64,000 nucleotides of DNA from Methylibium sp. NZG (GTDB lineage: Bacteria; Pseudomonadota; Gammaproteobacteria; Burkholderiales; Burkholderiaceae_C), in assembly GCA_001263235.1 (NCBI GenBank), contig LGRD01000018.1:124001-188000 (forward strand), written 5' to 3'. Numbering within the stretch: the first letter of the stretch is position 1; every line of letters starts with the position of its first letter. The notes beneath the pieces are model-generated. The model had not been told where the DNA came from and did not search any database. It saw only the letters and a list, made by a program, of their open reading frames with translations. Positions 19,387 to 27,667 of the stretch are shown one piece after another. The position numbers were made by a program, and so were the translations under genes.

Positions 19387-20361
19387 TTACATCTTCCGGT
19401 AGGCGTCCACCACCGCCTGCCCTTCAGGGCCGGCTTTTTCGAGCCATTCCTTCAGCATCGTGTCGCCGACCTTCTTCATGTCGGTGGTCAGCTGTGCCGG
19501 CGGTGCGACGATGTTCATGCCGTTCTTCTTCAGCAACTCGATGTACTCGGTGTTCTTGGTCTTCGAGGTGGCCCAGCCGCGCGTTTCAGCGTCGGCGCCG
19601 GCCTTCAGCAGGGCGGCTTGCGTCGGCTTGTCGAGCGCGTCGAACGCGGCCTTGTTGACCAGCACGGCGTTCTTGGGCAGCCAGGCCTGCGTGTCGTACC
19701 AGTACTTGATGTGTTCGTACGTTTTCGTGTCGTAGCCGGTCGAGCCCGAGGACATGTAGCTCTCGATCACGCCGGTGGCCATGGCCTGCTGCAGTTCCGC
19801 CGCCTGCACCGTCACCGGCTGCGCACCCACCAGTTCGGCGATGCGTGCGGTGGCCGGGCTGTAGGCGCGCCACTTCACGCCCTTCAGGTCGGCCGCCGAG
19901 GTGATGGGTTTTTTCACGTAGATGCCCTGCGGCGGCCACGGCACCGAATACAGCAGCATCAGGCCTTGTTCGCCGAGCTTCTTGTCCATCACAGGCTTCT
20001 GCGCCTTGTAGAGCTTCATCGAGGCGTCGTAGCTGTCGGCCAGGAAGGGCAGCCCATCGGCGCCGAAGATCTGCCACTCGTTCTGGTAGTTGGCCAGCAG
20101 GATCTCGCCCATTTGCGCCTGCCCGCCCTGCACCGCGCGCTTGATCTCGGGCGCCTTGAAGAGCGACGCGTTGGCGTGCACGGTGATCTTGAGCTTGCCG
20201 GCGGTGGCTTTGTCCACATCGGCCGCGAACTGCACCAGGTTTTCGCTGTGGAAGTTGGTGGCTGGGTAGGCAGCGGGCAGGTCCCACTTGGTCTGGGCCG
20301 AGGCGGTGGTGGCCCAGGCCAGCAAGGCGGCGGTGACGATCGAACGTTGGGTCAGGTTCAT
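19387..20361 (-). CDS. dctP: TRAP transporter periplasmic substrate-binding protein DctP
   Basis: From the ATG at 20361, which has GGAGAGCAC directly upstream, the protein has 324 residues with a Sec signal peptide cleaved after TTASA. DctP features are TKWDLPAAYPATNFHSENLVQFA, the strand GKLKITVHANASLF, then VKWRAYSPATARIAELVGAQPVTVQAAELQQAMATGVIESY with the conserved arginine that binds a carboxylate. It should capture a small organic acid. Because the operon diverges from a MarR regulator followed by racemase and hydantoinase/oxoprolinase genes, the ligand may be a hydantoin-, oxoproline- or N-carbamoyl-type compound; this is inference from context. Confidence 0.92.
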   Translation of the reverse strand: MNLTQRSIVTAALLAWATTASAQTKWDLPAAYPATNFHSENLVQFAADVDKATAGKLKITVHANASLFKAPEIKRAVQGGQAQMGEILLANYQNEWQIFGADGLPFLADSYDASMKLYKAQKPVMDKKLGEQGLMLLYSVPWPPQGIYVKKPITSAADLKGVKWRAYSPATARIAELVGAQPVTVQAAELQQAMATGVIESYMSSGSTGYDTKTYEHIKYWYDTQAWLPKNAVLVNKAAFDALDKPTQAALLKAGADAETRGWATSKTKNTEYIELLKKNGMNIVAPPAQLTTDMKKVGDTMLKEWLEKAGPEGQAVVDAYRKM

Positions 20362-20502
20362 GTGCTCTCCATTCAGCGGTAGACAGAAGGACGGTTGGAA
20401 ACGAAGCTTCGGGGGAAAGAAAAGCATAGAGCGTGCCGCACCAGCTTGCATCCACGCTTGCCCGCACGGCGAACGGCACCGATCGACGAATGCGACGCTT
20501 GC

Positions 20503-20514
20503 AGTCTAGAGACT
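20503..20514. promoter_or_regulatory. Palindrome AGTCT-AG-AGACT in the divergent promoter region
   Basis: A perfect five-base inverted repeat with a two-base centre lies between the TRAP operon (start 20361) and the MarR gene (start 20543), 29 bases before the latter. The surrounding 30 bases are AT-rich (GATAAATTGTC). The size and position suit a MarR-type dimer site that would control both directions. Confidence 0.45.
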
Positions 20515-20542
20515 ATTCCGATAAATTGTCAACGACTTGTGT

Positions 20543-21169
20543 ATGAATCAGGCTCAAAAAACCGTGAACTCAGGGAAAGCACCCAAGGGCCGCAACGCGG
20601 CCGACGCTGTGGCCGCCCAACCAGCGCCACCCAAGGGGCGCAAGCCGGCCCAAGAGAGCACCCGCAAGGGCGCGGCGCGCGGCATCGTGTCGTCGTCGCA
20701 CCTCGTGTCGCCGCGCAGCGTGGAGCTGTCGGAGCTGGAGTTCGGGCTCATCGTCGCGTGGAACGCGTTTTCGCGCTGGGCCATGCGCTGCATGGCCGCC
20801 GCCGGCTGCCCCGACCTGACGATCACCGACGTGCTCGTGCTGCACCACATCAACCACCGCGCGCGCAACAAGAAGCTGGCCGACATCTGCTTTGTGCTGA
20901 ACTACGAAGACACGCACGTCGTGGCTTACTCGCTGAAGAAGTTGGTGGCGGCCGAACTGGCGCTGGCGCAGAAGGTCGGCAAGGAGGTCTTCTACAGCCC
21001 CTCGCCGGCCGGTGAGGCGGCGGTGCAGAAGTACCGCGAGGTGCGCGAGGCCTGCCTGGTGGACAACCTCGACGTCGAGCGCAACGCCGACATCGGCGAC
21101 ATGGCGCGCCTGCTGCGCACGATGTCGGGGCTGTACGACCAGGCCGCGCGGGCGGCGACGTCCTTGTGA
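20543..21169 (+). CDS. MarR-family winged-helix regulator
   Basis: A 208-residue protein from the ATG at 20543 (a TTG two codons earlier is possible). Residues 1-50 are a basic, Pro/Ala/Lys-rich tail. The winged helix spans about 60-165 with LTITDVLVLHHINHRARNKKLADICFVLNYEDTHVVAYSLKKLVAAELA. This matches a MarR-like group of predicted regulators found next to catabolic transporters. It diverges from the TRAP operon, and its stop overlaps the start of the racemase gene, so it is likely the local regulator of uptake and breakdown. Confidence 0.85.
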   Translation: MNQAQKTVNSGKAPKGRNAADAVAAQPAPPKGRKPAQESTRKGAARGIVSSSHLVSPRSVELSELEFGLIVAWNAFSRWAMRCMAAAGCPDLTITDVLVLHHINHRARNKKLADICFVLNYEDTHVVAYSLKKLVAAELALAQKVGKEVFYSPSPAGEAAVQKYREVREACLVDNLDVERNADIGDMARLLRTMSGLYDQAARAATSL

Positions 21170-21939
21170 CGGCGCCGCACGCTCCTGGACCCGACGGCAA
21201 CGTCGTTGTGATGGCGCCGCCCGCGCCTGAACCTCGCGGCGGCGCCGCTGTGCCCAAGCTCGGCATTCTGATGCTCGACACACGCTTCCCGCGCATCGTC
21301 GGCGACATCGGCAATGCGGCCACCTTCGACCACGGCGTGCTGTACGCCACCGTGCACGGCGCCTCGCCGCAGCGCGTCGTGCGCGAGCGCGACGCGTCGC
21401 TGCTGCAGCCGTTTATCGACGCCGGCCGCAGCCTCGTGCGCGACGGCGCCACGGCCGTCACGACGAGTTGTGGCTTCCTCGTGCTGTTCCAGCGCGAGCT
21501 GCAGGCCGCGTTGCCGGTGCCGGTGTGGACATCGAGCCTGCTGCTGCTGCCGGAGTTGCAGGATGCGCTGCCGGCAGGCCGCCGCGTTGGTGTGGTGACG
21601 GCCGATGCCGCGTCGCTCGCCGCAGACCACCTGCGCTGCGCCGGCGCATCGGCCGACACGCCCATCGAGGGGCTGGCCCCCGGCTGCACCTTGCAGCGCA
21701 CGCTGCTGAACGATGAGCCGCAGCTCGATGTGGACGCTGCACGGCATGCCACCGTGGAGGCCGCGCAGCGCCTGGTTGCGCGCCACCCCGAGGTGGCCGC
21801 CATCGTGCTGGAGTGCACCAACCTGCCGCCGTATGCCGACGCGGTGCGCACCGCCACCGGGCGGCCGGTGCATGGCATCACCGATCTGATCGCGCGTCGA
21901 CTGCCGATGAGCGCTGCGATGAAGGAGCCACGCACGTGA
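21166..21939 (+). CDS. Aspartate/glutamate/hydantoin racemase-like protein
   Basis: A 257-residue protein beginning at a GTG that overlaps the MarR stop (GTGA). After about 30 variable residues, the fold begins at KLGILMLDTRFPRIVGDIGN. The two catalytic-type cysteines of this superfamily lie in TTSCGFL (about residue 102) and LECTNLPPY (about residue 216). Family members racemise Asp, Glu or 5-substituted hydantoins, or belong to maleate isomerases. In the operon with a hydantoinase/oxoprolinase, hydantoin racemisation is a reasonable guess but the substrate is not shown by the sequence. Confidence 0.8.
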   Translation: MTAPHAPGPDGNVVVMAPPAPEPRGGAAVPKLGILMLDTRFPRIVGDIGNAATFDHGVLYATVHGASPQRVVRERDASLLQPFIDAGRSLVRDGATAVTTSCGFLVLFQRELQAALPVPVWTSSLLLLPELQDALPAGRRVGVVTADAASLAADHLRCAGASADTPIEGLAPGCTLQRTLLNDEPQLDVDAARHATVEAAQRLVARHPEVAAIVLECTNLPPYADAVRTATGRPVHGITDLIARRLPMSAAMKEPRT

Positions 21940-24900
21940 CACCTGCGAACCGCTGGCAGTTCTGGATCGACCGTGGCGGTACCCTCACCGACGTGGTCGG
22001 CCGCCGCCCCGACGGCACACTCGTCACGCACAAGTTGTTGAGCGACAACCCCGAGCAGTACGCAGACGCAGCCGTCGCCGGCATCCGCCACTTGCTCCGG
22101 TTGCGGCCCGGCGAGCCGATCACGCCCGAGCAGGTCGAGTGCGTGAAGATGGGCACGACCGTCGCCACCAACGCGCTGCTGGAGCGCAAGGGCGAGCCGA
22201 CGGTGCTCGTCATCACGCGCGGCTTTCGCGACGCGCTGCGCATCGCCTACCAGGACCGGCCGCGCCTCTTCGACCGGCACATCGTGCTGCCCGAGCTGTT
22301 GTACGCGCGCGTGATCGAGGCCGACGAGCGTGTGGGCGCCCGGGGCGAGTTGGTACGGCCACTCAATGAGGACGCGCTGCGCGCCGATCTGCAAGCCGCG
22401 TTCGACGCCGGCCTGCGCAGCGCGGCGATCGTCTTCATGCACGGCTACCGTTTCACCGCGCACGAGCTGGCGGCGCACGCCATTGCGTCGGCCATCGGCT
22501 TCCCGCAGATCAGCGTGTCGCACCAGGTCAGCCCGCTGATGAAGCTGGTGGGGCGTGGCGACACGACGGTCGTCGATGCCTATTTGTCGCCGATCCTGCG
22601 CCGCTATGTCGAACAGGTGGCACAGCAGATGCCGGGGGTGAAGCTGTTCTTCATGCAGTCGAGCGGCGGGCTGACGGATGCGCATGCGTTTCAGGGCAAG
22701 GATGCGATTCTGTCGGGGCCGGCGGGGGGGATCGTGGGCATGGTGCGCACGGCGCAGTTGGCCGCGGCGGATTTGCTTCCTCCAGCGCCGGGCGAGGGCG
22801 GAGACTTGCTCCGTGCCCCGATGAGGGAGAGTGGAGAGTTGCTCCCTCCCCCGCTGGGGGAGGGTTGGGGGCGAGAAGGGGCTTTCGAGCCGCATGCGGC
22901 GAGCCCATCGAGCGACAGCGGCTTGCAAGCCGCTGTGCGCACTGCAAGTGGGGGCGGGCTGGCGGCCGGAGAAGACGGGGTCTTTGCACATCCACCAGGC
23001 CCCCTTCCCGGCCTTCCCCCAGCGGGGGAAGGAGGGGTCAGCGGGCCTTCAGGCCCAGTGCTCATCATTGGCTTCGACATGGGTGGCACGTCCACCGACG
23101 TGAGCCACTTCGCCGGCGAATTCGAGCGCGCGTTCGAAACCCAGGTGGCCGGCGTGCGCATGCGCGCGCCGATGATGAGCATCCACACCGTGGCGGCCGG
23201 CGGCGGCTCGGTGCTGAGCTTCGACGGCGCGCGTTTTCGCGCGGGGCCGCAGAGCGCGGGCGCCAACCCCGGGCCGGCGTGCTACCGGCGCGGTGGCCCG
23301 CTGGCGGTGACCGACGCGAACGTGATGGTGGGCAAGCTGCAACCGGCGCACTTTCCCAAGGTGTTCGGCCCGCAGGGCAACGAGCCGCTCGACCGCGAGG
23401 TCGTGGTCGCGAGGTTCACCGAGCTTGCCGCACAGATCGAACGCGACACCGGCACGCGCCGCACGCCCGAGGAGGTGGCCGAAGGCTTCATCGACATCGC
23501 CGTGGGCGCAATGGCCAACGCGATCAAGAAGATCTCGGTCGCGCGCGGGTACGACGTGACGCGCTACACCTTGCAGTGCTTCGGCGGGGCCGGCGGCCAG
23601 CACGCTTGCCGCGTGGCCGACGCGTTGGGCATGGGCCGCGTGTTCGCGCACCCGATGGCCGGTGTGCTGTCGGCTTACGGCATGGGCCTGGCCGACCAGA
23701 GCGTGATGCGCGAGGCGGCCATCGAGCAGCGGCTGGCCGACGCGCTGCCTGCCGTGGCGCAGCGGCTCGACACACTGGCCGCTGAAGCCGAGGCGCAGTT
23801 GCTGCACCAGGGCGTGAGCCGCGGGCGCCTGCACACGCACCGGCGCGTGCATGTGCGCTACGAGGGCACCGACTCGGCGCTGGTCGTGCCATTCGGAACG
23901 CTCGCTGAAATCGGTTCGGCCTTCGAAGCCGCCTACCGCCAGCGCTTTGCCTTCTTGATGCAGGAGCGCGCGTTGGTGGTGGAGGCGGTGTCGGTCGAAG
24001 CTGTCGGCGCGGGCGACACCCCAGTGGAAGGGGTGCAACCAATGCGCTCACCACAGCCCGCGCCGGTGGCCGACACCGTGCGCCTGTTCAGCGGCGGGCG
24101 CTGGTGGGACGCCGCGTTGGTGCTGCGCGAGCAAGCCCTGCCGGGGCTCTTCATCGAAGGGCCGGCGATCATCGCCGAGCGCAACGCCACCACGGTGGTC
24201 GAACCCGGCTGGCGCGCGCGCGTGACCGCGCTCGACCACCTGGTGCTCGAACGCGTGCAGCCGCGCGACATGACGTTCGGCCAGCGCCGCGCGATCGGTA
24301 CCACGGCCGACCCGGTGATGCTGGAGGTCTTCAACAATCTCTTCATGAACATCGCCGAGCAGATGGGGCTGCAACTGCAGAACACCGCGTACTCGGTCAA
24401 CATCAAGGAGCGGCTCGACTTCTCGTGCGCGCTGTTCGACGCCCACGGCCACCTCATCGCCAATGCGCCCCACATGCCGGTGCACTTGGGCTCGATGAGC
24501 GAGTCGATCAAGACCGTGATCGCGCGCAATGCGGGGCGCATGCAGCCCGGGGATGTGTTCGTGCTGAACGATCCGTACCACGGCGGGACGCACCTGCCGG
24601 ACGTGACGGTGGTGACGCCCGTGTACCTGAACATCGGCGAAGCCGATCCGTCCTCTCCTTCCCCCGCTGGGGGAAGGTCGGGATGGGGGCGCGGTGGCAC
24701 AGGAAGGCCCCCACCCCAACCCTCCCCCAGCGGGGGAGGGAGGCAACCCATCTTCTACGTCGGCTCGCGCGGCCACCACGCCGACATCGGCGGCGTGACC
24801 CCCGGCTCGATGCCACCGTTCTCGACCCGCATCGAAGAAGAAGGTGTGCAGATCGACAACGTCAAGCTCGTCGAACAAGGCCGCCTGCGTGAAGCAGAGA

Positions 24901-25982
24901 TGCTGGCGCTGCTGCAGGGCGGCCCACACCCGTCGCGCAACCCGCAGCAGAACCTGGCCGATTTGAAGGCGCAGATCGCCGCCAACGAGAAGGGCGTGCA
25001 GGAGCTGCGCAACATGGTGGCGCAGTTCGGCCTCGACGTGGTGCAGGCCTACATGCGCCATGTGCAGGACAACGCCGAAGAATCGGTGCGCCGCGTCATC
25101 ACACGCCTGAAGGACGGCGCCTTCACGCTCGCGCTGGACAACGGCGCGCAGATCAGCGTGGCGATCCGCGTCAATGCAAGCGCCCGCACGGCCGTGATCG
25201 ACTTCACCGGCACATCGGCGCAACTCACCAACAACTTCAACGCGCCCACCGCGGTGTGCATGGCGGCGGTGCTGTACGTGTTCCGCACGCTGGTGGGCGA
25301 CGACATCCCGCTCAATGCCGGCTGCCTGAAGCCGCTTCAGGTCGTCATCCCCGAAGGCTCGATGCTGAACCCGAACCACCCCGCTTCGGTGGTGGCCGGC
25401 AACGTCGAGACCTCCACCTGCATCACCAACGCGCTGTACGGTGCGCTGGGCATCATGGCCGCCGGCCAGTGCACGATGAACAACTTCACCTTCGGCAACG
25501 CCCGCCACCAGTACTACGAGACCATCTCCGGCGGCTCCGGCGCCGGCGCCTGGCTGGACGACGCGGGCCATCTCACAGGCGGTCTGGCCGGCGGCTTCCA
25601 CGGCACCAGCGTCGTGCAGGCGCACATGACCAACTCGCGCCTGACCGACCCGGAGGTGCTCGAATTTCGCTTCCCCGTGCGGCTGGAGAGCTACGCCATC
25701 CGCACCGGCTCTGGCGGCGCCGGCCGCTGGCACGGCGGCGACGGTGGCGTGCGGCGCGTGCGCTTCCTGGAGCCGATGACGGCGTCGATCCTGTCCAACG
25801 GCCGCGTCGCAGGGGCGTTCGGCATGGCCGGCGGCGCGGCGGGTTTGCCCGGCATCAACCGCGTCGAGCGGGCCGACGGCAGCGTGGTGCCGCTCGGCCA
25901 CATCGGCTCGGTGGAGGTGGGCGTGGGCGATGTGTTCGTTATCGAGACGCCGGGCGGCGGCGGCTACGGCGCACCGCAGTGA
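21936..25982 (+). CDS. Fused hydantoinase/oxoprolinase (HyuA + HyuB) protein
   Basis: A 1348-residue protein starting at the GTG at 21936 (AAGGAGCC upstream, GTGA overlap with the racemase gene). The HyuA half opens with FWIDRGGTLTDVVGRRPDG, an actin-like ATP site where most relatives have D-x-GGT-F-TD; a second ATP motif is IGFDMGGTSTDVSHFAGEFERAF. The HyuB half starts near residue 785 (DPVMLEVFNNLFMNIAEQMG), with FVLNDPYHGGTHLPD and a Gly-rich end GGGGYGAPQ. Such proteins open 5-oxoproline or hydantoin rings with ATP. Two insertions break the conserved text: about 90 residues at 22777-23058 and about 30 residues at 24650-24745. Both come from GC-rich palindromic repeats and keep the frame. 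Confidence 0.88.
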   Translation: MTPANRWQFWIDRGGTLTDVVGRRPDGTLVTHKLLSDNPEQYADAAVAGIRHLLRLRPGEPITPEQVECVKMGTTVATNALLERKGEPTVLVITRGFRDALRIAYQDRPRLFDRHIVLPELLYARVIEADERVGARGELVRPLNEDALRADLQAAFDAGLRSAAIVFMHGYRFTAHELAAHAIASAIGFPQISVSHQVSPLMKLVGRGDTTVVDAYLSPILRRYVEQVAQQMPGVKLFFMQSSGGLTDAHAFQGKDAILSGPAGGIVGMVRTAQLAAADLLPPAPGEGGDLLRAPMRESGELLPPPLGEGWGREGAFEPHAASPSSDSGLQAAVRTASGGGLAAGEDGVFAHPPGPLPGLPPAGEGGVSGPSGPVLIIGFDMGGTSTDVSHFAGEFERAFETQVAGVRMRAPMMSIHTVAAGGGSVLSFDGARFRAGPQSAGANPGPACYRRGGPLAVTDANVMVGKLQPAHFPKVFGPQGNEPLDREVVVARFTELAAQIERDTGTRRTPEEVAEGFIDIAVGAMANAIKKISVARGYDVTRYTLQCFGGAGGQHACRVADALGMGRVFAHPMAGVLSAYGMGLADQSVMREAAIEQRLADALPAVAQRLDTLAAEAEAQLLHQGVSRGRLHTHRRVHVRYEGTDSALVVPFGTLAEIGSAFEAAYRQRFAFLMQERALVVEAVSVEAVGAGDTPVEGVQPMRSPQPAPVADTVRLFSGGRWWDAALVLREQALPGLFIEGPAIIAERNATTVVEPGWRARVTALDHLVLERVQPRDMTFGQRRAIGTTADPVMLEVFNNLFMNIAEQMGLQLQNTAYSVNIKERLDFSCALFDAHGHLIANAPHMPVHLGSMSESIKTVIARNAGRMQPGDVFVLNDPYHGGTHLPDVTVVTPVYLNIGEADPSSPSPAGGRSGWGRGGTGRPPPQPSPSGGGRQPIFYVGSRGHHADIGGVTPGSMPPFSTRIEEEGVQIDNVKLVEQGRLREAEMLALLQGGPHPSRNPQQNLADLKAQIAANEKGVQELRNMVAQFGLDVVQAYMRHVQDNAEESVRRVITRLKDGAFTLALDNGAQISVAIRVNASARTAVIDFTGTSAQLTNNFNAPTAVCMAAVLYVFRTLVGDDIPLNAGCLKPLQVVIPEGSMLNPNHPASVVAGNVETSTCITNALYGALGIMAAGQCTMNNFTFGNARHQYYETISGGSGAGAWLDDAGHLTGGLAGGFHGTSVVQAHMTNSRLTDPEVLEFRFPVRLESYAIRTGSGGAGRWHGGDGGVRRVRFLEPMTASILSNGRVAGAFGMAGGAAGLPGINRVERADGSVVPLGHIGSVEVGVGDVFVIETPGGGGYGAPQ
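22844..23032. repeat. Paired palindromic repeat inside hyuA half, in frame
   Basis: One hairpin (CCCTCCCCC-GCT-GGGGGAGGG at 22844-22864) and a similar inverted hairpin (CCTTCCCCC-AGC-GGGGGAAGG at 23012-23032) bracket about 150 bases. Together with flanks the unit interrupts the HyuA sequence between the GPAGGIVGMVRTAQLA and IGFDMGGTSTD blocks, which are adjacent in relatives. The same hairpin core is found at 24657, 24720 and 55714, so this is a dispersed element, similar in layout to REP/BIME elements. Confidence 0.8.
24657..24740. repeat. Second palindromic repeat pair inside hyuB half, in frame
   Basis: Two inverted hairpins, CCTTCCCCC-GCT-GGGGGAAGG (24657-24677) and CCCTCCCCC-AGC-GGGGGAGGG (24720-24740), face each other across 42 bases. 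They encode a Ser/Pro/Gly-rich loop (PSSPSPAGGRSGW) inserted between PVYLNIGEAD and IFYVGSRGHHADIGG of HyuB. The frame is intact. Confidence 0.8.
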
Positions 25983-26239
25983 TTGAAAGGTTCGAGGCGC
26001 TGGCTGCAATGACCCCGGCCGCCTCAAGGCCGTGCGAGCTGCCCGCGGCGCGCTGTTCGGCAGAATCCGGTCGCATCCGGACTGCAGCCGGCATGCTTGG
26101 CCGCGAGGCGGCGGGCGTGCCGGTGTAAGGATTGCTGCCACCAGGCGACCCAGGGCGTCGTCTCGCGAATACTGCGCGGACGACCTGTCGCCTCTGTTTG
26201 TCGTTCAGTTTTCACCCACGTCCCACCGAAGGAGTTTTC

Positions 26240-26512
26240 ATGAACCAACGCCTCGTTCTGTCGTCTGCCCTGGCCTCCGTGCTCGCCATGGGCCTGGTCT
26301 CGCAAGCCACTGCACAAGACAAGAAGGAAAAGTGCTACGGCATCGCCAAGGCCGGCCAGAACGACTGCGGCAACCTGGCGGGCACGCACTCCTGCGCCGG
26401 CCAGTCCAAGGTAGACAACGACATCGGCGAGTGGAAGTACGTCGCCACCGGCACCTGCAAACAGATGGGTGGCAAGTCGGCCGAAGAAGCCAAGGCGGCG
26501 ATGAAGAAGTGA
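26240..26512 (+). CDS. bufA1: Bufferin precursor peptide BufA1 (DUF2282)
   Basis: A 90-residue precursor with AAGGAG before the ATG at 26240 and a Sec signal peptide cleaved after ATA. The mature part has four cysteines in the DUF2282 pattern: [13 protein letters not shown], then [25 protein letters not shown]. This family was recently named bufferins: exported peptides whose cysteines are modified by a partner MNIO (DUF692) enzyme and that bind copper and help cells survive it. The stop overlaps the next start, so precursor and enzyme are coupled. The 257 bases before it hold no gene. Confidence 0.9.
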   Translation: MNQRLVLSSALASVLAMGLVSQATAQDKKEKCYGIAKAGQNDCGNLAGTHSCAGQSKVDNDIGEWKYVATGTCKQMGGKSAEEAKAAMKK

Positions 26513-27633
26513 TGGCGATGGCGCCGGCCGCAGGAGCCGGTGCTGCTTCGGCGGCGTTGGACACCGCCGTCCTCGTGGCGCGCGGCCACAGGCCTGCGGA
26601 GCATGCGCGAGCCGCTGCCACCAGCCACGTCGGCATCGGCCTGCGCCAGCCGCACTACGCGCAGGTGCTGGGCGAAGCGCCGCCGCTGGGCTTCGTCGAA
26701 GTCCACTCCGAAAACTTCTTCGCCGACGGCGGCGCCGCGCTCGGCGTGCTCCACGAGGTGCGCGAGCGCTACGCGGTCAGCCTGCACGGCGTCGGCCTCG
26801 GGTTGGGTTCGATGGCGGGCGTCGACGGCTGGCACCTCGACCGGCTGGAGCGGCTGGTGAATCGCATCGAGCCGGTGCGCGTGTCGGACCATGCGTGCTT
26901 TGCGCGGGCCACGCTTGCGCTTGCTGGGCCGGGGCACGCCGTCGTGCATGGCAACGACCTGCTGCCGATCGCCTTCACCACCGCCGCGCTGGACGCGATG
27001 GTTTCCAACGTCTCGCAGGTGCAAGAGCGCCTGCGCCGCCCGATGCTGGTGGAAAACCTGTCGGCCTACCTGTCGTTTCGCACCGGGCCCGACGACGAAC
27101 CGATGGGCGAGCCGCAGTTCTTTGCCGAACTGTGCCGCCGCGCCGGCTGCGGCATGCTGCTCGACGTGAACAACCTGATGGTGAATGCACTGAATGCGCT
27201 GAATCCGCTCAGCGAGGCGGCCGACGCCGCGGGCGGTGCGCCGACCCTCGCGCGTCACCTTGAGCGCGACCTTCAGCGCGACCTTCAGCGCGACCTTGAG
27301 CGCGCCAGCGTGCTCCGCCGCAGCCCGCTGCAACACTGCTGCGACTTCATCGACGCGCTGCCGCCCGGCATCGTTGGCGAAGTCCACGTGGCCGGCTTCT
27401 GCGACACCGAGCGCGGCCTGGTGATCGACGACCACGGCAGCTGCGTGCGCGCCGACGTGTGGCGCGTGTACGAACATGCGCTGCGCCGCTTCGGCCCACT
27501 GCCCACGCTGGTGGAGTGGGACACCGACCTGCCCGCGCTCGACGTGTTGCTGGGCGAGGCCGCGCACGCCGCTGCCTTGCAGCGCGAGGTGTGCCGAACG
27601 AGCGCCGCTTTTCGGCCAGCGGCTTGCCCGTGA
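26512..27633 (+). CDS. bufB: MNIO-family (DUF692) peptide-modifying enzyme BufB
   Basis: A 373-residue protein from the ATG at 26512, whose A is the last base of the bufA1 stop; GTG at 26509 is an alternative. The DUF692 barrel is marked by VGIGLRQPHYAQVL, FVEVHSENFF, SLHGVGLGLGS, VSDHACF, VVHGNDLLPI, LVENLSAYL, MLLDVNNL, GEVHVAG, DDHGS and VEWDTDLP, which supply the His, Glu and Asp iron ligands. It oxidises cysteines of the precursor with iron and oxygen. Two oddities: about 45 extra residues after DVNN, partly built from a 12-bp repeat, and Phe where relatives usually have His in HLAGH. Confidence 0.88.
   Translation: MAMAPAAGAGAASAALDTAVLVARGHRPAEHARAAATSHVGIGLRQPHYAQVLGEAPPLGFVEVHSENFFADGGAALGVLHEVRERYAVSLHGVGLGLGSMAGVDGWHLDRLERLVNRIEPVRVSDHACFARATLALAGPGHAVVHGNDLLPIAFTTAALDAMVSNVSQVQERLRRPMLVENLSAYLSFRTGPDDEPMGEPQFFAELCRRAGCGMLLDVNNLMVNALNALNPLSEAADAAGGAPTLARHLERDLQRDLQRDLERASVLRRSPLQHCCDFIDALPPGIVGEVHVAGFCDTERGLVIDDHGSCVRADVWRVYEHALRRFGPLPTLVEWDTDLPALDVLLGEAAHAAALQREVCRTSAAFRPAACP
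27253..27300 (+). repeat. 12-bp tandem repeats in bufB
   Basis: Three clear copies of CGCGACCTTCAG (units start at 27265, 27277 and 27289; the third ends TTGAG) preceded by a degenerate copy at 27253. In frame they give RDLQ-RDLQ-RDLE, a charged helix-like insert in BufB after the DVNN metal-ligand loop. The length is a multiple of three so copy-number change would keep the frame. Confidence 0.8.
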
Positions 27634-27667
27634 GGTGCGCCCCAGTGTTGGCCTGCGAGCGCCCACG

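Noticed and set aside
25983-26239. Upstream extension of the bufB or bufA1 frame into this gap
   Set aside because: The translation is low in structure and rich in Arg; the AAGGAG site and signal peptide at 26240 define the real start of bufA1.
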